Assembly (NCBI GenBank): GCA_012845835.1
Contig: JABAKD010000026.1
Coordinates: 10,344,199 to 10,408,198, forward strand
Direction of reading: 5' to 3'
Source of the DNA: Undaria pinnatifida
Lineage: Eukaryota; Sar; Phaeophyceae; Laminariales; Alariaceae
DNA: 64,000 bases
Part shown: one piece after another, positions 33,256 through 42,699 of the stretch
Position numbering within the stretch: the stretch's first letter is position 1
How the letters are laid out: each line of letters starts with the position of its first letter
Made by a program: the position numbers and the translations under genes
The notes under the pieces: generated by a model
What the model saw: the letters and a program-made list of their open reading frames with translations, nothing else
Databases searched by the model: none
Told to the model about the DNA's origin: nothing

Positions 33256-34247
33256 TACAAGCTGCAGCGGTTGGGCTGCCTGCACCGTACGAACCGCACG
33301 ATAATCGCGAGCGCAAACGAACTCGCCTGGTGTCTGGATTGCTGTCGGAGTGACGACCCGCGGTTATGAAGTAAAAATAGAGAAATCGAACCAAAAACTA
33401 CCATGCAAATAGCAATGATCATCCCGCGTCTTCCCGAGTTATCCGGCAGGTTGCAGCGCAGCTTTGACCCACGTGCCTGAGAATTGAAAATTGTGTACCA
33501 GCTGCAAGGTATATTTCGACATCATATATTGTTTCGACGGTGGCAATACATTGGTGTACAGAATAATATGTACAAGAAAACGTAGCTTGCAAACGAGTGT
33601 CAATGACATCAGGCGCCTTGTCAATGGAGCTGGTGCTGAGATAGTCAACTGCTGCCGACAGAGTATACCGGTGCTGTACATACAGTAGTCCAGCAGTAAC
33701 AGGGTCTTAATAATAGGTGCGTCGTCAAAACAGGGCACCCACCTCCCCCCAGCGGAAACGTTTCACCACACACAAAGCGAGGGCTCGCAGTGTGTTCGGT
33801 AGCTGCAGCAGCGGTAAGCCCTACTGCTGTCGCTCTAGTGCCGAGATTCGCCTGTGCGAGCTAGGATGGTGCTGCGACTCGGAAGGCCAGGAAAAAAAAA
33901 AAATTGTGGTCTAACCCTCGTCATACCACATGGTACACCACAGCAGGAATCACGGGTACGAGTTTGATGCCGGATACCAGGTAGTATTTGTGGTGTTCTC
34001 TATCACACAGCTACAGCAAGCAGTTGTCCTCGCGCCTGGCGATAAAGCCAGGCGATACCACGGCTCTTCGGGGCCTCCCGCTCCACCTAGAACTGTGTTC
34101 ATGGCTGTTCTTGGTACCAGTCACTACGACTGACGTCATCGTCACTACACACAGCCATGGCCTATAGGCCCCTGCCCAGTATAAACATAGCACCAATGGA
34201 GGCCTTGTATCTAGCAGGGTAGACGGGGCGGCCATCTACAGTTCGCT
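33256..34247. other. No recognisable gene
   Basis: Unique spacer with a poly-A run at 33893-33904. No domain or strong repeat seen. Confidence 0.45.
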
Positions 34248-34439
34248 TTGGGTGAAGTTTTATCAAGGGTACGTGCGGTAACAAAGGCACCGGCCGGTGT
34301 GGGACACAATCGTTTAATCTGCCGTAAGCGTGAAAAACGTTTGGGTCTTCCCGAGCGACGGTATGGGAAACGGTTTGCGTTTACTTACCACGGGACAGTT
34401 ATAGGACCGGGACACGCGGGAAGCGAGTTAGGTGTCGGC

Positions 34440-34680
34440 ACGGGACGGGACTCCAAGATCTCTCGGTGGAACGGGACGGGACGGGATCTTGGGACGGGTC
34501 AGGAACAAGTCGGGAAATCTGTGGGGATCATAGTCGAGAAATCGGTCGGAAACATGGTAAGTAATCGATCGGGAACACGGTCGGGGAAAACCGTCTGGAA
34601 CACACTCGGGAAATCAGTCGGGAACGTAGTCGGGAAAAGGTCGAGAGATACAGCCCGGAATGATTGGGAACATGACTAAG
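34440..34680. repeat. Degenerate 12-bp minisatellite
   Basis: About 16-20 units of a 12-base motif like GTCGGGAAACNN or GTCGGGAACGTA, preceded by several GGGACGG units (34442-34500). Because 12 is a multiple of three, a plus frame (34248-34679) stays open through it and shows peptides such as GKSVGNVVGKRS. This is a low-complexity reading rather than a recognisable protein. Confidence 0.8.
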
Positions 34681-34859
34681 AACGCGGGCTAGAGACAACG
34701 GTTGTGAAGAGAGAGTGGATACTATTTTGCAACATTTGCTACCACTTGTGTCACTGCATACGTACTGGTGTGATATTACAAGGTTCCCCTTGGGAGGCGG
34801 GGTGACTCAAGGCTGATGATTTGGTCTACACGTATTATAGCAGCAGCGGGGGGGGCAGA

Positions 34860-35800
34860 GGAGCCGATAGCCCATCGAAGATTTGAGGCACAGCAGTAGT
34901 AGTGTTTTCGGCAGCAACCATCTGGCAGGGAGGGGTGGGGGGGGGGGGGCACGCACACTGGCTCGGGGTGCTGAAGATCACAGTGAGCCAATTTTCATTT
35001 GTGGAATCGTACTAACAGAAGACACCAACAACAGCGGCGGCAGGAGCAGCACAGCAGCTACGCTACACAAAAATAAACACGATTTTATACCGAAAATGTT
35101 TGAAACGTCAGCTGTGAGTACGAACGATCTAATGGTTGAAACTCAACTTCGCAATCTGCGTGGTACATGGTTAGAAATAAAACACCCAATAAAGGCGGCA
35201 AACAATGCTCAAAAACTGCACAGGATTCACAAGAGACATCTGGACATCTACGCACCTATGGCATGCAACGAAACCTATAGGACTCAGTATGGGAAACCTG
35301 GGATTTTGAAATCCTCGGACGGCGTAGATGAGCACAACAAGCACAGGACAGTCATCCCGCGGTAGGGGTTGCACGTTTTGCGCCAAACCGTCCCTGGGCG
35401 ATTGTGGTCTTCATGTGAGGAACTGCCGTTCAATGATGTAATGTCACGATTACATTTTGAGTTGGGACTAAGACATAGAAGCTTGGTCGGGTTTTTCGAA
35501 CGAATGCCTTTGAAGCCATTTTTCGGGTGAGATGTTGAGCGCCTCATGTGAGGAACTCAGCGAATTTCGGCTGCAACCATACCATGGGATGGCTCAGGAC
35601 AATCTATCAGGAACGTGCGACGAGGAGACTGAGGGTAGCGCCAGCATCAGCAACTCACAGCAGCAACATTGGCGACGGCCGAGGGCCCAGGATCAGGCCA
35701 TAGCCCAGCAAGAAATTGTGGCACAGCAGCAGTAGTGTGTCCAGAATTGGCCATCCGGCAGGAGGAGGGGAGAACGCACAGCACTGGCAATTGATAATTG
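34860..35800. repeat. Direct repeat pair (34868-34960 and 35697-35790) with intervening unique sequence
   Basis: Both contain 'gatagccca', 'ggcacagcag.agtagtgt', 'catc.ggcaggga/gg' and a G-rich tail leading to 'cgcacac/agc'. Suggests a tandem duplication of about 830 bp. No recognised gene inside. Confidence 0.6.
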
Positions 35801-35844
35801 AGGTCGTGACCACGAACAGTCGATTTGATTTACACATCTTTCGA

Positions 35845-36055
35845 ATTGTGTTGTATATTGTCATTTTCTGTGGCTTGAGAGGGAGAGCAGCAGGCTGACA
35901 TGTTTAACGCAGTACCCAACTCTGCCATATACCCACATGTCTTTGCTCATGAACACATCTTCTTCCCTCCACTGTCTGGGTTCTGCTGTGCAAATTGTCA
36001 GACGAGTAAGACACCGAATGGTCCAACACCATTGACTCCTCCTCCGAGAACCACA
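35845..36055 (+). pseudogene. Truncated upstream copy of the CxxC frame at 36497-36710
   Basis: About 210 bases duplicated 652 bases downstream. The same plus frame is preserved in both (here HVFAHEHIFFPPLSGFCCAN then CQTSKTPN), including the Cys-x-x-Cys. A 'cagcagG' that could serve as a splice acceptor precedes both copies at the same place. This copy breaks after TPPPRTTYT. Confidence 0.55.
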
Positions 36056-36219
36056 TATACCATTGTATAAACGCTCGCATGCCACTGAATATAATAACCG
36101 AAAATATGTACATATGATCGAAGATTTACGAGAATAATATCTACATCCTCGTAATGTCTCTATCTCCTCACCATCGAAAGAAAAGGGGCGGGTGGGCAGG
36201 AGAGATCACGAATTATATT

Positions 36220-36480
36220 GTCCAGTGAGCGACCACTGTCCACTTGCAAACAACAGCTCTGTCTATTCGCGTGTTCTACCAGTCTGCCAGCACCGTGCCG
36301 TGCGGTATCCACCTGGCATCCTCACAAGCGCGATCAACCAAACAATGCCAGCTGCTGCGGTCAAAGGGAGCTACGTACTTCGTATTTCGACACATGATAT
36401 TAACCACAACGCCGAATTATCTCTATGAACAACAAACAACATGTCATTCGTATCGGTTCCCGATTTCTAATAATACTATC
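36220..36480. repeat. Dispersed repeat (pair with 62380-62630)
   Basis: Same orientation in both places, from 'tccag.gagcga' through 'gtgttctaccagtc.gccagc' and 'caaacaat.ccagctgctg' to 'tatgaacaacaaacarcat'. The upstream flanks do not match. Confidence 0.8.
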
Positions 36481-36496
36481 TTTGTTGTATATATCG

Positions 36497-37063
36497 TTCG
36501 AGTTGTGTTGCGAATCATCATTTTCTGTGGCTTGGGAGGGACAGCAGCAGGCTGACATGTCTACCGCAGTATCCAACTCTGCCTCATACCCACATGTCTT
36601 TGCTCATAAACACATCTCCCTCCCTCCACTGTCTGGGTTCTACTGTACGAATTGCCGGACGAGTGAGACACCTAACCGTCCAACACCATTGACTCCTCCA
36701 CAACCGAGGTTACTCCGAGACTTCTACAGTTTACCCCATACAGTATCTAAACCTGGGTGTCTTTGCAAACCCTGGTCAGCTGCTAGTTTACGAGACACCT
36801 CCGCATTACTCCGAGTGTACACCTTATATGCATCGGACTTCCACCTCCCTTCTCGCCGTATGACTCGTTCCGGTACGTCACCTCCAGCTGCAATCCGCGA
36901 TGCACTTCCTATCCTCAGCGAGCGCAATGCGTACTTTTCCGGTTCGCGCCCTGAATTTCAACTATACTTCTGGACGCTCGCAACGACTGACGATATCTCC
37001 ACACTCTTACTTGCCTCCCTGAACGGTGCGAGGAACGTACTGCGTTCTCACGAAGAACTGTAA
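36497..37063 (+). CDS. Unidentified frame with CxxC motif (212 codons from 36425)
   Basis: Open plus frame ending at 37063. After a hydrophobic N-terminal stretch, it contains SGFYCTNCRT (a Cys-x-x-Cys), a Pro/Thr-rich linker, and then a folded-looking region rich in Leu/Arg/Ser (SAASLRDTSALLRVYTLYAS, FQLYFWTLATTDDISTLLLA). The first 70 residues are duplicated at 35845-36055 with the frame kept, which argues that the frame was once translated. Family not recognised; it might be a Gag-like protein or a decayed host exon. The RNase H-like fragment follows 100 bases downstream. Confidence 0.4.
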   Translation, partial: FELCCESSFSVAWEGQQQADMSTAVSNSASYPHVFAHKHISLPPLSGFYCTNCRTSETPNRPTPLTPPQPRLLRDFYSLPHTVSKPGCLCKPWSAASLRDTSALLRVYTLYASDFHLPSRRMTRSGTSPPAAIRDALPILSERNAYFSGSRPEFQLYFWTLATTDDISTLLLASLNGARNVLRSHEEL

Positions 37064-37144
37064 ATCATGACAGTAATGCTACTATAAGAGCAACGGCTCC
37101 GCCAGCCTGACCCAACTCAGAACACGGGCCCGAACCTCGATGCG

Positions 37145-37375
37145 GGTACGTACAGTGACGCTTCCAACTTGAGCCTAGGCGCTATAATGGTCGCGGAATC
37201 GCACTTTAACACGATCGGCAACATTTCATTGAAGATGCCTCAAATGTCTGTAACCAGAAAAGATCGAAAGATCACTTCGCGTGAGACAATGCTCCGGGTT
37301 AACCCCCTGGCCATTAGCAAAATATCTCATTTGATCTGGCGAAGAGAAAATAGCTCATGCCCGAACAAAGCCTGA
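37145..37375 (+). pseudogene. Possible RNase H-like fragment
   Basis: Plus frame reading YSDASNLSLGAIMV, then HFNTIGNISLKMPQMS and ITSRETMLRVNPLAISKISH. The D-A-S-x(3)-G-A start followed 45-50 residues later by a conserved Glu helix resembles the first half of a retroelement RNase H. The DN and last acidic segments are not found. Tentative. Confidence 0.35.
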
Positions 37376-37760
37376 GCACTAACCCCCCGAACCCCAGGAA
37401 GGTATCAGTCTCTGCCCCTTTATCAACATGTCCCACGATATAGGAAGCCGAACCCGTGGGCGTGTTCCCGCCAATGTATGCGATTGCGAGATACCTTGCA
37501 ACACACTCTTGATCAACGGCGACCGGATCGACAGCTAGATGCCAACATCAATCCGATGGAAATGATGAATTGCAGCTGGCTTACTTGAAATAGTTTCAGC
37601 TTGTTAGTCCTGTGGCGCACAACACCTAGCAGCGAAGTCAATCAAAGCCCACACATTGGCCCTCCCACTCACACGGTCGCAGATACCGGTGCTGCTCGGT
37701 TAACCCGCGAGAAGTGCTTTAAGACCGGAAACCCGACGCTTAAATTCTTTCAGACGATCT

Positions 37761-37835
37761 CGCAACTGATCGACGGAAGTACTGGTGCCCAAACTTTCGC
37801 AACTGATCGACGGAGGTACTGGTGCCCAAACTTGC
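37761..37835. repeat. Two-copy 37-bp tandem repeat
   Basis: 'cgcaactgatcgacgga.gt' plus 'actggtgcccaaactt' occurs twice at a period of 37 bases. Confidence 0.85.
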
Positions 37836-37986
37836 AGATCAAAGATCTCCGCCCGCCCGCCCCAAGTTCTGCTGCTGGTTGAGAAACCGACGCCAACCTC
37901 GGCCGTACAACCTGCGCGTTATCCGCTGAAACCCTACCTCGTTCGGTCGCCGAAGTTGACCCCGCCAGCTAACGGAGCCCGCACCA

Positions 37987-39253
37987 CTATTCATCGTCAC
38001 CCTTGGACGGTTGAGCAGAGCTTCCACCTTTTCCGCTCCCGTCTCCGTCACCTGACGCGGAGGCGCTTGGTACCGTGAAAACGTCAGCCTTGGGCTTCTT
38101 ATGTGCGGCCCCACTTGCGCCTCCTCCGCTTTCCTGCTGTTCCCGGAATCTGTCGGCCGGGTCGTGGCGGTTCTTGTACGGACCTCCATTTCGCTCGAAA
38201 CGGCATCCCCACCGGGAAGCCCAACCGAAACACGGAAGCTGAGAGGGGCCGTCATCCCTGCGCGCACGTTTGACCGCACGCCCTCCCTTTTCACAAAGTA
38301 CGACCAGTTCCTTGTGAATTTCACCGTGCTCCAGCCTACCACCAGCGTCATTGTAGGCGCCAATCTTCGCCCAAGTGGGAATCACCGCTCTTGGCATTTC
38401 GTCGATCCCAGGTGTCTCGTGCCAGTTGTTCGACTTAGCCGATAGAGCCGCGTCGCGAACCGCGGTCGACCAATCCTCGAGATCGTTGTTGATAAAACGG
38501 GCTTTCCTCGCCTTGTAGACCGGCATTTAAATCGCTTGATGGTTTGTTTCGCCGTGCGTGTAATGTCACCATGTAGACACCATCCGGGAATTCAGCGCCT
38601 TTCTCCCCACCGAGGTAGTGTCCCGTCCGATGACGAGAACCAACATCTTTGCCACAATGGCGACCAGCTTTTCGATGTCGATGGTGCCAGCAGTGCCCGC
38701 CTCCGCCCCACGCGGAATAAACGGGGTGACATCAAGCCCCGGCAAGGGGTTGAGCTGTTCCACTACCGCAGACAATGCTAGGGCGCTATTCTTAAATACC
38801 CTTGGCAGCTGAACCCTCGATAAGTCACACACCTTTGGCTTTTCACCACAAATGATCCGAAACGCTAAAAGGTTGGGGTTCTTCTAAGCTGTGATCCCCT
38901 CTTTCAGCCGTAACCTATCCGACATGGTATTGCGTGCGGAAGCCGCCGTTTTGCTGACCTTGGTCACTGTTCAGCTCGTCAGATTCTTGATTGGCTTGGA
39001 TGTCATCCAGTACGTTCTGAAGGTGCCCGATCATGTCCTCAATCGTTGCGAGTCGCCCCCCGTTCAAGGTGGTACTGTCCTCAATCTTTTCGAGCCGCAC
39101 CCCGTTCTCATCCAAACCGGCCTCGAGCGCGTCAAGCCGATTGCTAACCGCCTCGCGGTGAACATCGTATTCAGGTTCACGGACTGAACGTTCGCCCGTG
39201 ATGCTGCTAGCACCACCGGACCGGATTCTCGCATCACTCGACTTGCCGGTCAT
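37987..39253 (-). pseudogene. Gag-like protein remnant with coiled coil and partial CCCH finger
   Basis: Three minus-strand frames in one order. From ATG 39253: REAVSNRLDALEAGLDENGV and RLEKIEDSTTLNGGRLATIE, a heptad-like coiled coil. At 38832-38566: VCDLSRVQLPRVFKNSALAL then PFIPRGAEAGTAGTIDIEKL. At 38526-37987 (179 residues): ARKARFINNDLEDWSTAVRD, AKIGAYNDAGGRLEHGEIHK, and near the end PCFGWASRWGCRFERNGG...NRHDP. That last pattern resembles the C-x8-C-x(4-5)-C-x3-H finger of the YR element's Gag but with the third Cys lost. Ends in a Gly/Ser/Asp-rich tail. Judged a Gag by architecture; no RT is seen downstream. Confidence 0.6.
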
Positions 39254-39704
39254 TGTGGAAACAAACGCACTGTTGCTTATTTTCGCTCAAGCAGCCAGCA
39301 TTGAAACACACGCATGTCATAGTCGTGTATGTACTCTTTTGCTTATCAGGCGATTTGCTCGATGGTTGCCACTGCCTTGTTTGCGAATTGGTGTTTCAGC
39401 GAGGAAGTCAGTCCATTCGACTCAGAATATCATATATTTTTGCGCCTCATCACAACCACGCAACAAGTATCCGCAATAATTCTTGTATCTCCTACCTGAC
39501 AACCATTACCACCAATACATGGTCAACTGTTTCGAAAATGCAATGGTACTGCTATTTTACCGTCGTCTTGCCACGACGTCGACATTACATGTGTACATGT
39601 ACCTGCTCCGCTGCTGTACGGGTCGAGAATAGTTGATCACATTTTTGGACGTATGCCCTTCCGTTTTTTTAATGCTGTTCAGATAGAATAACAGTGTGAA
39701 CATA
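39254..39704. other. No recognisable gene
   Basis: Spacer between the Gag-like remnant and the tandem array. Only short frames. Confidence 0.45.
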
Positions 39705-41105
39705 TCGTTCTGCGCCCCCTCGCTGCCGAGTAAAAGGTACCAGCAAAATTTTCTAATGACACTGTACAGCTATTAATATCAAGCATGAGCGTATTGCTTT
39801 TCAGCAGACAAAACTATGAGATCGTACTGAAATATTCCGCGCCCCATCGTGACCTCACGAGAGGTGACCACCCAGAATATGCAGTTCCTCTATACCCAGC
39901 CGGAGTTTAGCGCTGTAAGTGTTTATGTACCATATTTGTCCTTGCCGCGACCTATGAGTCAGGCCACGCACTTTCGTTTACCCAACAACAAGCCGCAACT
40001 TCTGCCCGTAGGGTTGTCTATCTACAAGCATTCGCGTTCACGATATCTCGAGCTTTTATCCGGGAAGGTTTTCTCTCGCCCAACAATGCGCGTGGGAGGT
40101 TATTCATTCACATTGCCGTGTTACATTCTTGAATTCGCGCTCAAGACCCCCCGATTTGATCGTTTGACGGTGGAGATTTTCTCTCACGCAGAAATCCGCA
40201 TGGGGAGTCACTCGTTCATTTTGCCACGTAATATTTATCGTGCCTGGACACGTCGATCTGGAATTAAAACCTGCGCCCCATCGCAACCGGGTGCGAGGTA
40301 CCAGCAAGTTTATCCAGTGACACTGCGCAGCTTTTAAAATCAAGCAGACACGTACTGCTATTCAGTAGAATAAACTATATGTCCTTTCCGAACCATTCTG
40401 TGCCCCATCGCGACCGCACGAGAGAAGACCAGCCAGAATATACACTTTCACTATACCCAGACGCATTTTAGAGCTGTAAGTTTTTTGTTTTTGTCCGCCT
40501 TGCCGCGATCTGTGAATTATGCCATTCACTTTCTTTCGCCCCACCACAAGGCGCAATTTCTTCCCCTGCCGTTGACTATCTACAAGTGACCACGTTCAAG
40601 ACCTCTCGAGCGTTTATCTGTGAAGGTTCTCTTTCACTCACCCATGCGGGTGGGAAGTCATTCATTCATATTGTCATATTATACTGGGATTTGCGCTCAA
40701 GACCCCCCGTCGTGTCGATGGTTTGGCTGTAAGATTATCCCTCACCTAGGAGTTGCGCATGGGGAATCACTCGTTCATTATTCCACCTGGTACCTATCGT
40801 GTGCGTACGACTCTTTGACTGTGAAGATTATCTTCCACCCAGCAGTCGGCACGATAAATCGCTCGTTGACTATGCCACATGAAATTTATCGTGCACGTAC
40901 ACGTCTCTGACATTTGAATCTGCACCCCACTGCGAAAACGTGATAGGTACCAGCAAGAAGAGTTATGCAGTTGCTCGGGATGAGCGATATCGTACACTTG
41001 CAATGTTTTTGCGACGCCTTGCCGCAACGTATGGCCTCCGTTGCAACAATAGGTATAGTATGACATCACGACTCACCCAACAACAGCATGATATCACGAC
41101 TCACC
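39705..41105. repeat. Large tandem array, about 560-650-bp unit, 2.3 copies
   Basis: Units begin at 'ctgcgccccatcgc..c' followed by 'aggtaccagcaa' near 39708, 40270 and 40920. Each full unit has 'tatacccag.cg.a.tttagcgctgtaag', 'ccttgccgcgac', and internal sub-repeats of about 110 bp ('tctctc.c.ca..aatgcgcatgggagtcattcattc'). The array ends where the truncated LTR of element B begins. Confidence 0.8.
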
Positions 41106-41114
41106 CATGTTAAG

Positions 41115-41370
41115 ATACGGGCTCGAACGGCCTATCATTATCCGTATTGAGATATTTCGGGCGGGGTTCGTATGATAAGGTTTTATGTTCGGGAAATTCA
41201 GGGAATAAATCGAAAGCACGTGCCTCCGATCTCAAAAGCCTTCCGGTGCTCTGGTGAAATGTAATAAAGCTACGTCTCTGCGAAGGCTAAGAAAGTGAGG
41301 ACTCTCCGAGGACCTGCTCAATTGGCAGACCTGCAGGGGACACTCTGTGTCCGCATCCTACACCCCTCCA
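41115..41370 (+). repeat. Left terminal-repeat fragment of element B (truncated LTR)
   Basis: Matches the last 250 bases of the right terminal regions of B (61225-61480) and A (32975-33255), with 'gcacgtgcctccgatctcaaaagcc', 'aaagctacgtctctgcgaaggctaagaaagtgag' and 'ggacctgctcaattggcaga'. The outer 750 bases or so are missing and replaced by the tandem array. Confidence 0.75.
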
Positions 41371-42540
41371 ATATGGCGTCGTCTTTGGCTTGACTTGCTA
41401 GTGTGGCAGCATTCCTCCAATCTCTCCTATAGCTGTATTCGTGGAGGTTTTGCTTTTGATTTCCATCGAGCCCACAACCAATGTTCCTTCACGGGTAGCT
41501 TTTCAATAAAGAGAGCGCCCTTCCTCCTCCAACGGCGGCCACAACAGCAGCGAGATGACAGGGGGCTCTCCTGTTGGTCGCCGAGCACGTACCACACGGA
41601 CGACACCTTCCGACTACGTGCGGACTACACTGCTCTTCGGAGCACACTCTTCTCCTCAGCTTATTGGTAGCATCAGTTCCCCGCCCATGCGCGAACTGCA
41701 ACCTATGGACCACTCGGCAGCGGAGCTGCCCAAGCCCCACCCTTCAGACTCGTTCGCTCTGCACTTAGCCAGCATGTTGCACAGCACATCTCCGCGACCT
41801 GCCGGCACAAGCCCCAAAATCGCCCGTCGACCTTCACTCTATTTTTCGGCGCTTCGGGGCTGAGGCGTATGCACGACGCGTCACGGACAAGCATACATTA
41901 ATCAATCCTTTCAGGGAACAGCGACGAGGCCCTGGATTGTTGAGAGAGCCCATCGGCCTTCGTACTCCTTTGCTGGCGGAGCCAAATCGACCTTCGCGGG
42001 ACCGGCTTGGCCTACGGGCATCGCGGTGTGGGAGCTCAGGTCGGGGCTCCTTCCTTGTAGTCCTCCTCGAGAGGAACAGGCAGCGCTCGTGAAATGCTCG
42101 GGCGTTGTCGTTGACGATTTTTTCCAGTACACGTGTTATCGTATAGATCTCAGTATACGCATCGATCTGTCCTTCTCGACGGACAAACTGTGCCTGCCTT
42201 TGTTCTGAAAATAGTACAGCTACCAACTTGTCGAAACCCGGACCCCTCCTCGATCTTCGCTATCAACAGCGATCCACTGCGTAACTTAGCTTCAACCACC
42301 ACCATGTTCGCAGGGCTACCAACGAAAGCAGTACAGCACGGATTTTCTGCTGTAAAAGTCACTACACAGCAGCCGGGCCGCCTACTTTGCCCCCGCCCAT
42401 TTAACACCTAGCTCACGCCTTCAATGGCCAGCGTCAAGAGCTACAATGCTGCAGCTTTGACGCGTCCCGCTGCTGTGCGAGTGCTCCTTGCAAGTTCGAT
42501 TCGAGAGATTTTTCATCTTGGCCCTCCCGTGACAAGAACT
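41371..42540 (+). other. Element B leader, no recognised protein
   Basis: Contains a plus frame 41555-41863 (PMRELQPMDHSAAELPKPHP) and overlapping minus frames, none with a domain. No counterpart seen in element A, which starts further in. Confidence 0.4.
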
Positions 42541-42562
42541 TAAACTTAGTGCCAAGTTTATG

Positions 42563-42672
42563 TACTGGCTTTTTTTGGCAAAAAACTGTCGGCGTGTGCG
42601 ATGCCCTATTTCCCGCTATATACTGGCTTTTTTTGGCAAAAAACTGTCGGCGTGTGCGATGCCCTATTTCCC
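42563..42672. repeat. Two-copy 58-bp tandem repeat, essentially identical
   Basis: TACTGGCTTTTTTTGGCAAA...CCCTATTTCCC occurs at 42563 and 42621 with no difference seen over 52 bases, unlike the degenerate repeats around it. Each has a T7-GGC-A6 inverted motif able to form a short hairpin. Confidence 0.9.
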
Positions 42673-42699
42673 ACTTTTCATGGGTACGCGAGTGTTAAT

